A DNA stretch of 64,000 nt, taken from Lithospermum erythrorhizon. Its lineage: Eukaryota > Streptophyta > Magnoliopsida > Boraginales > Boraginaceae. The position numbers and the translations under genes were made by a program. The notes below the pieces were generated by a model. The model was given only the letters and a program-made list of their open reading frames with translations. It searched no databases and was not told the DNA's origin. Shown here in pieces: positions 36,510-49,352 of the stretch. The DNA is taken from positions 31,250-95,249 of the forward strand of contig JADFUC010000663.1 of the NCBI GenBank assembly GCA_019722365.1, read 5' to 3'. Every line of letters begins with the position of its first letter. The first letter of the stretch is position 1.

Positions 36510-38489
36510 GCCAGATCGTGAAATTGCTTGATTCATTGGCTGAATAACGAGAATAGATTCGATGAATACACAAGTACAAGCACTATCATGGAACGTTATT
36601 TAGTCGGAATCACTGAGTCAAGGCAGGAGGCCCGCCGGAGAATTTTGTTCACCGCTAATAAATATTACACAGTTGCGAATGGTTTGTGAATAGTACACGC
36701 CATGTTGTTTGTGAATAGCTTCGCTGACCACTCTTGACTTGTGATCCTAAAGTTGAAAAATCCCTGCTCTAAACTTTTTCCGTGAAGTTTTGCAAACGGT
36801 AAAAGGCTCGATCCCTTTTAAATTTCAGCTTTTTATTTTTGTCATGGAACTGCTCTGTTGTTTAAGTTAGTATATTTGTTGAGTTTTATTCAAGCAGTGT
36901 TTTTGCTGTTAGATTGCTTAAAATTCAAATTACTTGTAAGCTTCAAGGCTATATTATTTGCTAAATTATATTTGCTTTTAAAACATGACTCTCGGTGAAA
37001 TCAATATGGGCGCGATTCGCTTGGATCTGAAAGTCCGATTTTAGTACGTGGAAATAAAAATCAGCGTATTTTAATTCAAGAAAAATGTTTTTAAGGTCGG
37101 CTACCAAATCCTATTCTGCTAACAGAATGTATTTATAAAAAGCTCAAATGAATGAAAATGCATGTTATTTATTTGAACTTATCTGATCCTCGTTATTAGA
37201 AAAGTCGAATCACGGAGTCTCGCTAAAACTCTTTCGGGATAAACTGGACAGTTCTCTATAATGTAAACCTCATTGCCTAGTAAAATGTTCTTACTGGTAG
37301 TTCTTTGCCTCGTATTGGATACTTCTAAGGATATAAGAAAATCCTTTGATGTTTTTACTAAACTTATTTCCGATATTACAAGGTGCGATAAGAATATGAT
37401 GATTATGCTCCCATTGCTCTTTAAACGCTATAATCTCGATTCTTTTAAAGGATGTTAAATCGCTATTAAGTATGGTAGGGATTTAGGTCACCTTAGACAT
37501 CAGAGTAAAATGGTCTCGGCACAAAGAATCGATACTTAAGCATTCCGGAGGCAAGAAATTCGGAGAGGTTAAGCGCACGCTGTAGGCGTATCTCTAATAA
37601 AGTTTAATTCCCCAAAAAGAACGAACATACGACACACTAAAAGAATACTTACACCAAAGTGGCAGATCTAAATCTAGGTCTAATTTAGAAAGTGTTTTAA
37701 TTGTCATGAATTTGTCACTTCATTAAGGATCGCCCCAAGTCTAATAAAAAATCGTTAAACGAAAGCACGCCACTTGGCTATCCTGCTAGGGTAATTTGGG
37801 CGATGTTTTTATGTGACTAGTAATCTTTTGTAGATTATGCATTGTTGAACTGCATTTTCTCGATTCTTTATGCAAGTCTCATTGGTTAGTAGACTCGTTG
37901 TACTTTTCATATGACTCCTTTTAAACCCGTTTTCAAACTATAAAAATGTCAACATGGCTTTCATGGCCATCGCAAAATTCTAAAATTGCAATGCCTAGAA
38001 TAGGAGGATGTATGCCTCTTGTGTTCCCTTCTCGTTCTTCGTTTACTTTGGAAGAATGTTGGCATGTTCCCCGATTTGGTGTATAATTTGCTTTCTGGCC
38101 GTGCATCCCTTGCAGGATTTAATGGCTCGGGAGCGGTAAACTAAAAGCGGGTTAAGCGAAAATCGCGGGTCACTGTGATTTTTTCTCAATAAAGAAAAAT
38201 AACCCGTATGTTTGTCATTAACCCGCTATGCCTCAAACTCACATCGAATGTAAATCTATTTTTATGGCACAATAGGATTAGTCATATGAGTAATAAAGTG
38301 ATTAGAAATTCCTCGCAGATAAAGACGGGTCACTGCAGTAATAAATGTCCCCATCTCTTTTTTCGTGAATCATGTTAGGAAAGCAACATGTGGGTGAGTT
38401 TTCCCATTTCCCTCGCACTCTAACCGACTAAGTGTACCGATGTGCTTGAGTATTTCAGACGATGATGGGACCCTCTTAAATATAATGCA

Positions 38490-38960
38490 CACAATGAGGA
38501 ACAAATATTTTCTTTCCATTATCGATGATTATTCAGAAAAAGTTTGGGTTTTCCATCAAGGAAAATCGATGTTTTTGATAAGTTTAAAAACCGAAAATGT
38601 TAATTGAAAACCAAACTGGAAGAGAATTAAAGCCCTGGGGATCGATAATGGTCTTGAATTTTGCAATAAACAAATAAATGCGGATTTCAGGTGGTAATCG
38701 GGGTATAAGAGACATAGGTCGTTTCATACACCCCAGCTAGAATGGGTACTGGTAGGATGAATAGAACTTGTTAGAGAAAGCCCAGAGCTCTTTAGCCATG
38801 TATGGTCTCTCTAAAAGTTCTTAGGGGACGTCATATTACCACGTGATATTTGATTAATGTGTCCCTAGTGTATCTTAGAGGAAAGTTCCCCGAATCCGTG
38901 GGTAAATCGCCGATTTAAGTAATTTAAGAAGTTTGGGTTGTAAGCATATGTGCATCAAAA
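38490..38960 (+). pseudogene. copia integrase fragment
   Basis: Near 38519 it reads IIDDYS-KVWVF, then after shifts DNGLEFCNKQ and the HTPQ-NG--E-MNRT region. This is the canonical copia integrase core: first Asp in DDYS, second Asp in SDNG-EF, then HTPQQNGVAERMNRT. Stops and shifts interrupt it. Confidence 0.8.
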
Positions 38961-39534
38961 GTGTTGATGTTTGAACCTAGATCTAAGAAATGTTTTCTTG
39001 GGATATCCTCGCGAATAAAAAGGTTATAGGCTTCTGGGATGTGACCGAACCCTGATTGAAAGTCGGTGGATAAGGGGTAGATGTTATTTTTAATGAAAAT
39101 GAATTTCCTCGCTTCGATTCTCCCACTTCACCTGCCCATTAATACTTATGCCCAAACGAGGCGGAGCAATTGCCCGATAACACTAATCAACTCAACCTTT
39201 TCCGAAACGAGATTTCATAAATTAAGGTTCTTGTAAATCAAGCATTTAGACATTCTAATGAAAGTGGAGACACCGTTATTCCCAATCTATGGTGAGTAAC
39301 GTTGCTCCTGGCGAGAATGTTTTCATTTCGATTCCAACGCTTGAATGACTATCAACTCACTAGTGATGTATAAAAGAAATCATTAAATGCCCGGTAGATA
39401 TTGCAGATAAATAATTGAATCGATCAGGACCTTGTCCTGCTTTTTGCTTTTTAATGTGTTTGAATCCCTCGAGCGACGAGCCTAAGACTCCATGTTGCCT
39501 TTTAAGGCCTAAATATTCCAAATCTAATTTGATC

Positions 39535-40330
39535 AATGCTATGAATAGTGAAATGGAATCCCTAAGAATTAACCAAACTTGGAAACTTGTTCCTAAACCC
39601 CTAGCTTGCCCGTGGTGTAATCGTAGCGGTTGCTTGGCTGCTGCCATAAACTAATATGCTGGGGATTTAAGGCCAGGGCAGAGCTGTTGATTTACTCAAA
39701 AGCGAGGGAATAGATTATGTGCTAAAATTTTTGCTCATGTGGTTAAGTCTCACTATCAAGTAGAATCATGCTTGTTTTAGTTGCTCATTTTAATTGGGAA
39801 TTAAACTAAATGGATGTTACTACTGCTTTTCCTACATGGTGATCTTGACAAAAATATTTATATGCATCAACCCGAGGGCTTTGTGGACCCTAAATTGCCT
39901 CTGAGAATCAAAAGTGCTTTGTTAAAAAAGGCCTCAGATGGTTTAAAGCAATCCCCTAGGCAAATTTTGAATATTAAATTTGACAATCAGATGCAGCCTT
40001 TGAAGTTTAAAAGAAACTCTTCCTCGATCATTGCCCTGTACTTTAAGAACATGCATCATGTCTCAGATTTCTTTTGTTTTACGTGGAGGACATGCCGATT
40101 GCTAGTCCGTGTTTGAAGTCTATCGAGTACGTGCAAAATGTCTTTGTGATAATTTTGATATGAAAGATTTAGGCGACGCTAAGAAAATTCTAGGCATGAA
40201 CATTATTAGAGATTTAAAGAAATCTACTCTTTGTTTTAAATCAAAGTACGTTGAAAAGATTTTGAGTAAATTTTCAAAGTGTCTAATGCCAACTGCGGAA
40301 TGTACCCCCTTGCTTCTCATTTCAGGTTAA
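39535..40330 (+). pseudogene. copia reverse transcriptase fragment
   Basis: Blocks include MNSEMESLRINQTWKLVPKP, then GDLDKNIYMHQPEGFVDP, GLKQSPRQ, and FDMKDLGDAKKILGMNI. These are consecutive motifs of plant copia reverse transcriptase. The YVDDM box around 40080 is degraded (tacgtggaggacatg). Frame changes occur between blocks. Confidence 0.85.
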
Positions 40331-40511
40331 GAAGGATCGCCCCCAAGACTCGAACCCGAAATAAATGATACATAAGAATGCGCCATATTCTAACGCTATA
40401 GATCCGGTTATGTATCTCATGGTTAGCACTAGCCTGATATCGCATACGTTAGTCAGTTGAAAGTGTATATATGTCTAACTCGTACGCCTATCGAACGCTT
40501 TTAGCGGCCGC

Positions 40512-40720
40512 ATGTATTTGAAATCTACCGCTGATTTGGTTTCGAAGTTTCTAGATATCAGCGATGGCATTAAGTTAGTTGGCTATGTAGATTCTAATTA
40601 TGCTAACGATAAAGACAATAGAAATCTACTACTTCTTATGTATTTACTTTGGCGTGGCTCTTGCATAAGTCAAAGCCTTAACTCTCAACCAATCGTTGCT
40701 TTATCTACTAACAACTGAGT
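40512..40720 (+). pseudogene. copia RNase H fragment
   Basis: Reads KLVGYVDSNYANDKDNR and then GSCISQSLNSQPIVALST, matching GYVDSDYAGD-D-RKS and the SWKS--Q--VALSTTEAEY segment of copia RNase H. The catalytic Asp in VDS is kept; the end is lost after VALST. Confidence 0.8.
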
Positions 40721-41268
40721 ATTTAGTTTTACCATCAAGCTTTTAAAGAAGCTTATTTGGCTTAGGGCTTTATCATTCCAAATCGGGTTTTCTGACAAAG
40801 ATAGTTTGAGCTTTCCGATAGTCAATCCGCTATTCAATCGCGGTAAAAATCCCGCTTTTCCATGATAAAGACTAAGCATATCGATGTTCGATTACCATAT
40901 TCGCGGATATCATTGAACAGGCATCAGGAAGTCGGGAGAAAATTCCTCGGAATTTAATCCCGCGGATACGTACGAAATGCTTGCCGCTGAGTAGCTCAAT
41001 TTCATGTCAAAGAATCCTCAATCCTCGATGAGCCGACGGACGGTCACAGATTCAACCTCACTCTAATTCTACGGTAGAGGTCTCGGTCCTTTCGGGGGAC
41101 TCGTCAGCGAGGTGATTTTTTTGCCCGTCTTTTGTGACAATAAGATACTTTGTATAATGCCTTTCATTACTTGTATTGTCTTTGTGATTTTACAAGTAAT
41201 GGTTTGGCGAATGACGAGGTCCCGCGATTCCCATGTTATGTCAATGCGCTGGCTCTATCCAGCGAGAT

Positions 41269-41480
41269 TGTTATAATCTATTGGCCCAAACACCAATTAG
41301 CCCAACCCAACTGTCATTACCCCTCTTAATAACCTCACCTAACCCTAATATATGATTACATATTAGCTCATTACTTCCAAAAATGAAGCCAAAAAATAAA
41401 ATAAAGTCTTCATCTTAGTCGTTTTGTACACCATGAAAACTCGTTTTGTTCTCCTCTCAATAAAAATATCTTTATGAGTA
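41269..41480 (+). repeat. 3' LTR of the 36-41 kb copia element
   Basis: Pairs with 36299-36509 (see that entry). It differs from the left copy by many single-base changes and small indels, indicating long decay. Confidence 0.75.
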
Positions 41481-41831
41481 AACCTTTGAGAGTTTTGAGA
41501 CGCCGTCAAGTTATCCCTCGTAATTAACTGGGTGGTACATTTGACATTTGCTTGTCCGAATCACTAATTCCTTATCTCGAGCCAAACGACAACAATTTAT
41601 CGATCTATAATCTCACGATATGTGGACAATGATCAATTTATCGATTGAAATGGTAGTGAAAACAAATCATCTAATTTTTCATATGCGATTTGTAAGCCTC
41701 GGATCGTTCTCTTCTTTACCCTTTTGCTTTCAATTTTCATAATTGTTCTTTTCTCTTAAGTAATTGTTTCTCCAAGACTTTTACCCCTCTAAGGATTTTG
41801 GTGGTTGTTCCATAACAACCCCAACATCATT

Positions 41832-42790
41832 ATGAAAATCTTTTCCTGGAACTGTCGAGGGATTCGTAAGCCCTCGACAGTTAAACTGTTAAAATATTTT
41901 AATTTATCTCTTAAGCTTGATTTATATTTTTTTTCTGAAACATTATCCCTAAGAAAGTCATTAATACTTCCTTAGCCTCTTTAAGTTTTCCATTTTCTTA
42001 TGGTCTTAATCCCATGAATAGAAATGGAGGTTTATGGTTAGGATTGGCTTCTAACGTTAATCATAAATTATTACATCTTAATAAGCATTTAATCCTTTTA
42101 GAAATTTGTACGGAATCAATAGAACCATGGTATTTAGGTTGCATATATGGTCATCCACATCTTAATTCTAGACAAGATACTTGGATTTCATTATAATCTA
42201 TTTTAACAACATACTTGCTTAAACCTATTCTTCTCTTTGGAGATTTCAATCAAATTCTCTATCAACTTGAAAAAATTCCCTGCCCTAATTCAGATATTAA
42301 AGGTTCAGAATTTCTCTTTATGTTTTTTAATCATCTCAATTTAAATTCTATTAAGCAGATTGGCTCTGATTTCTCTTGGATAGGTATGAGAAATAATATT
42401 AATTTTTTTGAAAAACTAGACAGAAGTGTCTCAAATTTTGAATGGAACATTCTCTTTCCGGATGGATACTCTAAAGGCTTACCAATACAAGGTTCAGATC
42501 ATGGTCCAATTTTAATTTTCACCAAATCTTTTTACAAAAAAATAAATAAATCTTTCAAATTTGAATTTTTTTTAAAATCTATTTTTCCTGAATTTAAAAT
42601 GATACTAGAACAAAGTTATAGTTTAAACTTAACTAATTGTACTTCTGCTTTTGCTTTAACTCAAAAATTGAAATATTTTAAGAAACATATCAAACAATGG
42701 AATTCCACTCGTATTGGTAATCTAACTACAAATCTAATCTATACAATCTCACTTATGCTCTTTACAAAACAACCCACAACTCACTTATAA
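41832..42790 (+). pseudogene. LINE endonuclease fragment
   Basis: Starts ATG with MKIFSWNCRGIRKPST, the classic N-terminus of plant L1 apurinic-type endonucleases (MK-LSWNCRGLG). Further on come NGGLWLGL, WYLGCIYGHP, LLFGDFNQIL (catalytic GDFN) and SDHGPILI (catalytic SDH). Several in-frame stops make it inactive. Confidence 0.85.
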
Positions 42791-42953
42791 TACTAACTCT
42801 GAAGAATTACTGCGTAGATATCTGGACTTTTTACTCACTTGCGAAGAGTTTTTCTGGGATTAAAGAATATATTTAAATTGGATAGCCAATGGTGACACTA
42901 ATATTAAATTTTATCATGCCTATGTTCAACATATAACTAGATCTAACAATATT

Positions 42954-44120
42954 TTGGAATTAATTAACAATGATGAAACTCTCATTACCTCTAACACTGA
43001 CATCCATTTTCATTGTCGAGAGTTCTTTTATACCCTATTTAATCCTTCATCATATTCCCTTAATTTTAATCAATTTAAAACTATAAACAACATTACTATT
43101 AAACTTACTCCAACTCAAAATTTGAATTTAAATAAGCCTTTCAGTAGTCTCGAAGTGCAACAAGCTTTTTTCCAAATGCATCCTAGAAAATCTCCTGGTT
43201 GTAATGGTTTCCTAGCTGGATTCTTTCAAGATAATTGGAATTTACTTAGTTCTAATATCATAAATACCACCCTTGATTTTTTAAATAGAGGTCTTCTTCT
43301 TGAAGATTTAAACAACACTTTTATAACTTTAATTTCTAAAAAATCCAACCCAAAACATGTTACATATTTTCGACCTATTAGTCTTTGTAATGTTATTTAT
43401 AAAATTACTTAAAAATTTTTGGTTAACAGGCTTAATCCCTATCTTTCTAACCTTATCTCCAATTATCAAAATTATTTCATTCATGGTGAGTCAATACATG
43501 ATAATATTATATTAGCTCAAGAATTAACTGATTCCATTAGAACTTCAAAATCAAAAAAATTTGGTCTGGCAGCTATAAACGTTGATATGAGCAAGGCTTT
43601 TGATAGAATTTCTTGTCCCTTTCTTTTTGCAACCTTAGAAAAATTAAATTTTCCGCCTTCCTGGATATCTATCGTAACTAAATGCGTAACCACAGTTCAA
43701 TACTCCGTTATAGTTAATGGACATGTGACTCAACCCTTCAAACCTTCTTGTGGGTTACGTCAAGGAGACCCACTTTCACCAGTTCTTTTTTCTTTATGCA
43801 CTGAAGCCCTCTCCACTTCTTTTTTCTTTTTGCAGATGACAATTTCTTCTTTTTAAAACTAGATAAAAAATTGGTTCAATCATTTAAAAATATAATCGAA
43901 ACTTATTATTTCGATTCAGGACAACAAATTAATTTTAATAAATCACAAATCGTTTTCAGCCTAGCCACATCCAATTCACAAAGAGAACAAACTCTCCTTT
44001 CTTTACCTTTTAGTGAATCATCAAACTTTGACAAATATCTAGGTATTTCATTAGAAATAGTCACAAATCGATCACAAATTTTTCAAGAATATATTGACAA
44101 AATAAATCACAAAATTTAAT
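42954..44120 (+). pseudogene. LINE reverse transcriptase fragment
   Basis: Contains HPRKSPGCNGF, FITLISKKSNP, FRPISLCNVIYKI, then (after a stop) NRLNPYLSNLIS, AINVDMSKAFDRI (first catalytic Asp), CGLRQGDPLSPVLFSLC and FADDN (the FADD catalytic box, in a shifted frame near 43830). The order and spacing are those of L1-clade reverse transcriptases. Codon use is strongly A/T-ending. Confidence 0.9.
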
Positions 44121-45252
44121 CTTGGACTACTAAATTCCTTAACCAATCATGAAAAATCACACTCATTAAATCTGTCCTCATTAGTATGTTAATTTATCTC
44201 ATGTCAATTTACATATTTCCTATTAACATAGTACACAAAATTAAATAAATTCTTGCAAATTTTGTTGGAACATCTCCCAACAAACTAAAATATATTGGAT
44301 TAACTGGCAATTTTTATAACTTCCAACCCAATCTAGAGGACTAGGTTTTAAAAACCTACATACATTTAACCTAGCTCTTCTAGCAAAAATAAGCTGGACA
44401 CTTATTGCTAAACCTTACACACATACCAGCATCATTCTTAAATCAAAATACTTTCCACATTCCTCCATCACAAGTGCTTCCAACAAACAGCACTCTTCCT
44501 GGGTATGGAAAAGTCTTAGAGCTGAATTTGCGCAACTAAAACCTTCTTTAATTTGGACTCCACCTTCTGGAACCAATGTCAACATTTGGGATGACGATTG
44601 GTTATCTCTTTCTCCTCATTTGAAACTAAATCAACTAACAATAACAAATCTTTCATGCACATCCAACAATTCTACTTTTGTTAAAGATCTTACAACTAAC
44701 AATTAGAATTGGAATATGCCTCTACTTATTTCAATTTTCCCGCCACATATCATCACTTTAATCAACAACAATAGTCTTGGTAACACTCCATATGTTTTAT
44801 AATGTTACCCCAATAATAAATTAACTCTTCCCACAACTAAATCAATTTATCACCATCTCTTTTCTCAAATCAACTCTAATATAAATATGCCCACCAATTT
44901 TTCTTTTCTTCCTCGACATATTTGGAAACATTTATGAAAACTTCATCTTCCTCAAAAAATTAAACTTTTCATCTGGAAACTCCTTTACAATAGATTACCT
45001 ACCACAATTAATATATCATACAAAACAAAAAAGTATATCAATATTAAACGCTGTCATGGAACACTCAAGAAATGATTGATAATCTCTTCTGCTCATGCCC
45101 TATACTTTCAACCATATGAATAAGTTTTTCATTTTTCCACTTCCACTCTCCAAAAAACAATATAATTACAATCATTAGCTTAAGTCTTAAAAGAAAATGA
45201 AAACTGGCTACGCATTAATAAATACAAAGATACTATTTTTCTCTTGGTAACT

Positions 45253-45564
45253 TATTATAACGCATGGATCAAACTGCGAATGATACGTAAGAAAAGTAAA
45301 TAACACCAGATATTTAACGTGTATCCCTAACGATGTGTTAGGACTAATCCACGAAAGCGTAGCTACCAGAAATTTTACTATAAGGGGAAGTTAAACAGAC
45401 ACAAGATTTAACTGAAATAGTTAAAGTAATGCTACTAAGAGTCTTACAAAGCCTCAAGCTATTTGATATAGAAAATAACCTATATACATAAGTCATATAT
45501 ATAGGTCAAGACATAGAAATATTATTTCTAGTCTTCCAACGCGAGATCAAGCCGGGCTTCAACA
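45253..45564 (-). repeat. 3' LTR of the nested copia element
   Basis: Left copy in window coordinates, ending caaca. It is strongly similar to 48220-48549 but with several small deletions. Confidence 0.75.
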
Positions 45565-46682
45565 AATCTCCACTCGACTAATCCTCCAGACAGCCGATAA
45601 ACAAAAAACTTGAATATCCACTAGCAACAATTTTTCTTCCTAATTGGGTTCTAGCCAACCCCAAGCAAGTCTAACTCTTCCAAGTATTTCATTTCCTCTC
45701 CCATGGGCAAGAAGCCATTAATCACTCTAAATCCAAGAGCAACTTCTTTTGTAAGAAACCGCTCATGAGATCAACTTCCTCTCCAACTCCGTAGCAGCGC
45801 TGATATCCTCATATAACCATACTGTAGGAGGTAATTCGTGAATTAGCACTTTCGCTTATCAAGAGTTACACTGTGATGTTCTCATCTCCTGATGAAATTT
45901 ATGTTTCGCCTGATCGCGACCGAGAAGAAGTTACTCTCACCATCACCATTAACACTAGAATTTCTCTACTCCACTGCCTAATAATTAATTTTCTCGCTCA
46001 GAATCAAGTGATGGTTGATCTAAACTTAGAATGCTCATAAAATATTACATTTCTGCTCAGAATAACTTGTCTCTCAGAAGATGACCAAATTCTATACCTT
46101 TTTACACCATCACCATAACCTACAAATATATCCTTGTTTTCCTCGTTCTAATCTCACTTCATTCACATGATAATAAGGCAACCAAAGACTCTCAATCCTC
46201 AGATAATCAAGATGTACTTATTAGACCACACCAATAGGAGTTTTCTATATATTAATACCGCGAGGACCACGTTTATCGATAGCGTGCCGTGTTGATCGCT
46301 TCAGCCCAAACATTCTCAACCCAAAGATTGGAGAGCATACAACGAGCTCTCTCCGTAAGTGTCCGACCATACATTCCGCCACAAAGATTTTCTCTCAGCG
46401 TATGCCTAACCGCATTTATCTCCTAAAGAATACCTTCCACCTACAAAACTCATCAAACTCAGACGAACAAAATTCCAAACTGCTATCAAGACGCACTACT
46501 GACCTCTTCCCCGCTTGATTTTCCACCAAAATCTTCCAATCCTTGAAGTTCTTGAAGGCATCACTTTTCTCTCGCCTTACAATAAAGCACTCCAAGTCAT
46601 CCTCGAATAATCATCAATTGGAGAAAGTACCTGGTGGATCTCCCAAAGATTCAACTCAAGTGACCCCAACAATCGGAGGGAT

Positions 46683-46960
46683 TTAATCCAGTTGTACCTT
46701 TTGTTCTATGAGTCGCTGAAAATTTGTCAGCGTTGTAATTTCTAAAGTACGTTGCTCACAAAATCCCAAGTCTTTCAACTTTTGCACACCAAGAAGATTG
46801 TCCCTAGCCAGAATCTGCATCCCTCTCTCACTCATGTGACCAAGCCTCATATGCCACAACTTAGTCATATTATCATTTTCAACAACAAAGGATGCAACAA
46901 CAGCAGAATCCAGAAGCGTAGCACCTTGTAAAAAATACAACGTACCCCGCTTTTAACACC
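46683..46960 (-). pseudogene. copia GAG-pre-integrase domain
   Basis: Minus-strand frame with NMTKLWHMRLGHMSERGMQIL and then KLKDLGFCEQ. LWH-RLGHMSERG is the zinc-binding HHCC beginning of copia integrases. The frame breaks soon after. Confidence 0.85.
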
Positions 46961-47057
46961 TCGACCACTGTAACCTCAAGTGTATATTTATCACCCACTT
47001 TCACCTTCGAAACCGAAACCCTTCCTTGCCTAGTGTATTCTCAAATAAATCGCATTC

Positions 47058-47246
47058 TTAGTCATTAAAGCGAACATTCCTAACATCTTTTAAGGTGCGA
47101 CTACCATCATGAGTCCTAATATTCATAAAACCTATCCCAACTACTTTGCAAAAATGTAACTGTGGGCCAGAAATATTACCACCATCTACTAAGCCATAAG
47201 TCGAAAACCATTCCCTCTTAGGACATATACGACAAGACGCTTCCAA
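47058..47246 (-). pseudogene. copia protease fragment
   Basis: Minus-strand frame reads CPKREWFSTY, then GIGFMNIRTHDGSRTLKDVR, corresponding to the segment after the DSG-active site in copia proteases (H-CP-REWF-TY ... V-GIG-I-IK-HDG--RTL-DVRHVP). The DSG motif itself is degraded to a non-canonical form. Confidence 0.75.
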
Positions 47247-47501
47247 TCAAGATTCACATAATGGTGTAAAACATGGGGTTATCGCAACTAACGCTTATAT
47301 CTTGCTTAGATTTTGTACTACTGCAACACAGCTAGCACTAAACGCATTAAATTGCCCCGCTCTTAGGATAGCTAATCACCAATGTCCTTCTCCTTACAAG
47401 AATGCATGTATATCCTGAACTCGCTTGAATTGTTTCTATGAAACTTCTTTTCCTCTTAACAAATTCCTCGACATTATCAAGCGAATAACCCAACAGCCTG
47501 A

Positions 47502-47729
47502 GTATCCAAACTAGAACCACTACAAATTTAATATTCTAATTCCTGCTACCAAGAAAGCGCCTAACTTCTGTAGTTATAGAATCTTACTATCATGAATAAC
47601 CCAACAAAATTGAAAGTATCCAAACTAGAACCACTACAGCTATGTCTCAATTCCCTGTTATGAAGAGCAGCTCTAACTTCTTCTAGAGTTATAGAATCTT
47701 TACCATTAGTCATAGATTCCTTAAAGTTT
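47502..47729 (+). repeat. 114-bp tandem duplication inside the nested copia gag
   Basis: The segment starting gtatccaaactagaaccact at 47502 recurs at 47616, both followed by a ttagag/tagttatagaatctt block. The copies differ considerably, so the duplication is old or arose during element decay. Confidence 0.7.
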
Positions 47730-47899
47730 TCATATGATGCCGGTAAAGAAACTAACAGAATTAAGGCAGCATCCTCATCATCAACATAAATATCAATATT
47801 ATGCAAATCTAATAATATTGTATTTAGTCTATCTAAGTGGTCTTTTAAGGATGTACCTTCCTGCATACGCAACCCGAACAGACGTTGTTTCAGCAACAA
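47561..47899 (-). pseudogene. copia gag fragment
   Basis: Minus-strand frame with MLLKQRLFGLRMQEGTSLKDHLDRLN and then LILLVSLPASYENFKES and ITLEEVRAALHNRELR. This matches the plant copia gag core (K-LY-LKM-EG-S---H---- LL-SLP-SYE-F). The first of these motifs is quoted in two parts here: MLLKQRLFGL and MQEGTSLKDHL. A 114-bp duplication follows at its C-terminal end. Confidence 0.8.
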
Positions 47900-48219
47900 C
47901 TTGTCGTTGTTTAGTCATATACAGACATTCCAGCTTAGCCCACAATCCAGCAGCGGTCTCCTCGCTTCAAAATTTCACACTGCCTCTCCGCAGACAACAA
48001 AGCAATGCCGGGAGCGTGTTTCTCCATGAATCAAATTTTCTCGAACCGCGCACGGGATTCTTCAGCAAGCAGAGATTGCATCCCCTCTCGCTCAATAATG
48101 CCTCACCTTGATTTGCCACGACTAAAAAAAAAAAAAACTATTTCTCCCATTAAATTTATCAACTTCCAAACTTTACCACCCATCGCTCTCGCTGATACCG
48201 ACCGAGCCCGATAACACTT

Positions 48220-48549
48220 TGTTATAAATGCATACGTAATCTAGATCACAAAATTATGTAAATAATACGTAAGAAAAATAACACCGTATATTTAAGGTGG
48301 TATCCCTAACTACGCTAAGCAGATTTCAATCTATTTTAGCAGAGCCCTTTAAATTTCAATATGACGGGGAATAAACAGACATACAAGATTTAATTCGAAA
48401 TAGTCAAGAACGCTACCAAGAAGTCTTACAAAGCCTCAAACTATTCCTAAGTATTTAAATAAACTATATACATAAGCCATATATATAGACCAAGACATAG
48501 AAATATTATTTCTAGTCTTCCAATGTGTGAGATCAAGTCAATTTCAACA
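48220..48549 (-). repeat. 5' LTR of the nested copia element
   Basis: Spans tgttataaatg to caaca; read on the minus strand it begins TGTTG and ends AACA. The primer-binding-like site lies immediately to its left in window coordinates (48205-48217). Confidence 0.8.
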
Positions 48550-49283
48550 CGCCTACAAAAGCACTTGGTTATATCGAACAACATTATTTTTTTACAATGG
48601 ATCTTTTTAACCTTCACAACTTTATATCTAACATAAATAACCTATTACTCAAATGGAATAGAGCAAAATTCACATCAAAGTAATATTTTCACAACACTAA
48701 ACATGTCACATTTACTGATGACACTTACATACCATTACACATAACTCATATACCCAATAACACACTCTTAACATACACAATCTATCTATATATACAATAT
48801 GTTCCACAAATACAGATTGCAATCCAATGTTTTACATCAGAAAACGCTGTTCTTTTCAAAAATCAAATAGTCTTACAACAAAAAATGCAATCCCAAATAT
48901 CAATACACTACAAAAAGCTATTATCGTGGAAGCTCTTATTTTCGGGCTTTAGTTTTAATAAATTACAATAACCACACTATATAAATTGTGTTAGATCTTT
49001 TTATCTCACATGTTACCTCTAGAAGCCTTGCTTGGATACAAAGATCTACGTGAATGAAACTTTTGGTGCCTGCTGAAAACAATATCACTGTTTTGTTGAA
49101 GTCTACTTCTTATACTAGCTTCAATGTTTTGTATTATAGTTTTTCTACCTTTAGATCAAATTTTGTAAGCCATAAGGGCTTTGGCTATAGATTTAGAGAT
49201 AGTATAGTCAATACTACACCTACATCGAACTAGATTGTATCTTTATACTGTAATGCAAAATAACTATAAAAAAGAAAGAAAGA

Positions 49284-49352
49284 AAGTGATTCCCTCCGAG
49301 TCTCTTACCAAACAGAGAAAGTGATTCCCTCCGAGTCTCGTACCAATTTCTT
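49284..49352 (+). repeat. 35-bp tandem duplication
   Basis: gtgattccctccgagtctc occurs twice, 35 bp apart, with near-identical flanks. It starts directly after the AAAG-rich tail of the LINE. Confidence 0.85.

Larger units (their letters stand above)
36299..41480 (+). mobile_element. Decayed Ty1/copia retrotransposon with both LTRs
   Basis: Short LTRs at 36299 and 41269 enclose about 4.8 kb with copia domains in the order gag, integrase, reverse transcriptase, RNase H. A broken zinc knuckle (ttaattgtcatgaatttg near 37697) marks the end of gag. The left LTR starts tgttataaatt and the right one tgttataatct, preceded by cagcgagat, resembling the polypurine GGGGGAGAT that usually precedes copia 3' LTRs. 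All domains have frameshifts and stops. Target duplications were not identified. Confidence 0.8.
45253..48549 (-). mobile_element. Minus-strand Ty1/copia deletion derivative nested in the LINE
   Basis: LTRs at 45253-45564 and 48220-48549 share blocks such as gtcttacaaagcctcaa, catatatatag and gacatagaaatattatttct. Read on the minus strand, the 5' LTR is on the right, and next to it is a primer site equivalent to TGTTATCGGGCTC, close to TGGTATCAGAGC. Internal minus-strand order is gag (47.9-47.6 kb), protease (47.25-47.06), GAG-pre-integrase (46.94-46.68) and part of integrase (46.4-46.1). Reverse transcriptase and RNase H are missing. Confidence 0.8.
41832..49285 (+). mobile_element. L1-type LINE, split by a nested copia element
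   Basis: The first part (41832-45250) carries an endonuclease and a reverse transcriptase followed by a zf-RVT-like segment (near 44920-45100: IWKHL-KLHLPQKIKLFIWKLL). After the minus-strand copia element at 45253-48549, the + strand resumes with frames resembling a LINE C-terminal RNase H (INTLQKAIIVEAL near 48900). It ends in a purine-rich, AAAG-repeat tail near 49260-49285, as LINE 3' ends often do. No ORF1 was recognised upstream. The link between the two halves is inferred. Confidence 0.65.

Noticed and set aside
45253..48549. Possible 5-bp target duplication around the nested copia element
   Set aside because: Flanks (taact versus cgcct) do not match, so nesting rests only on LINE continuity.
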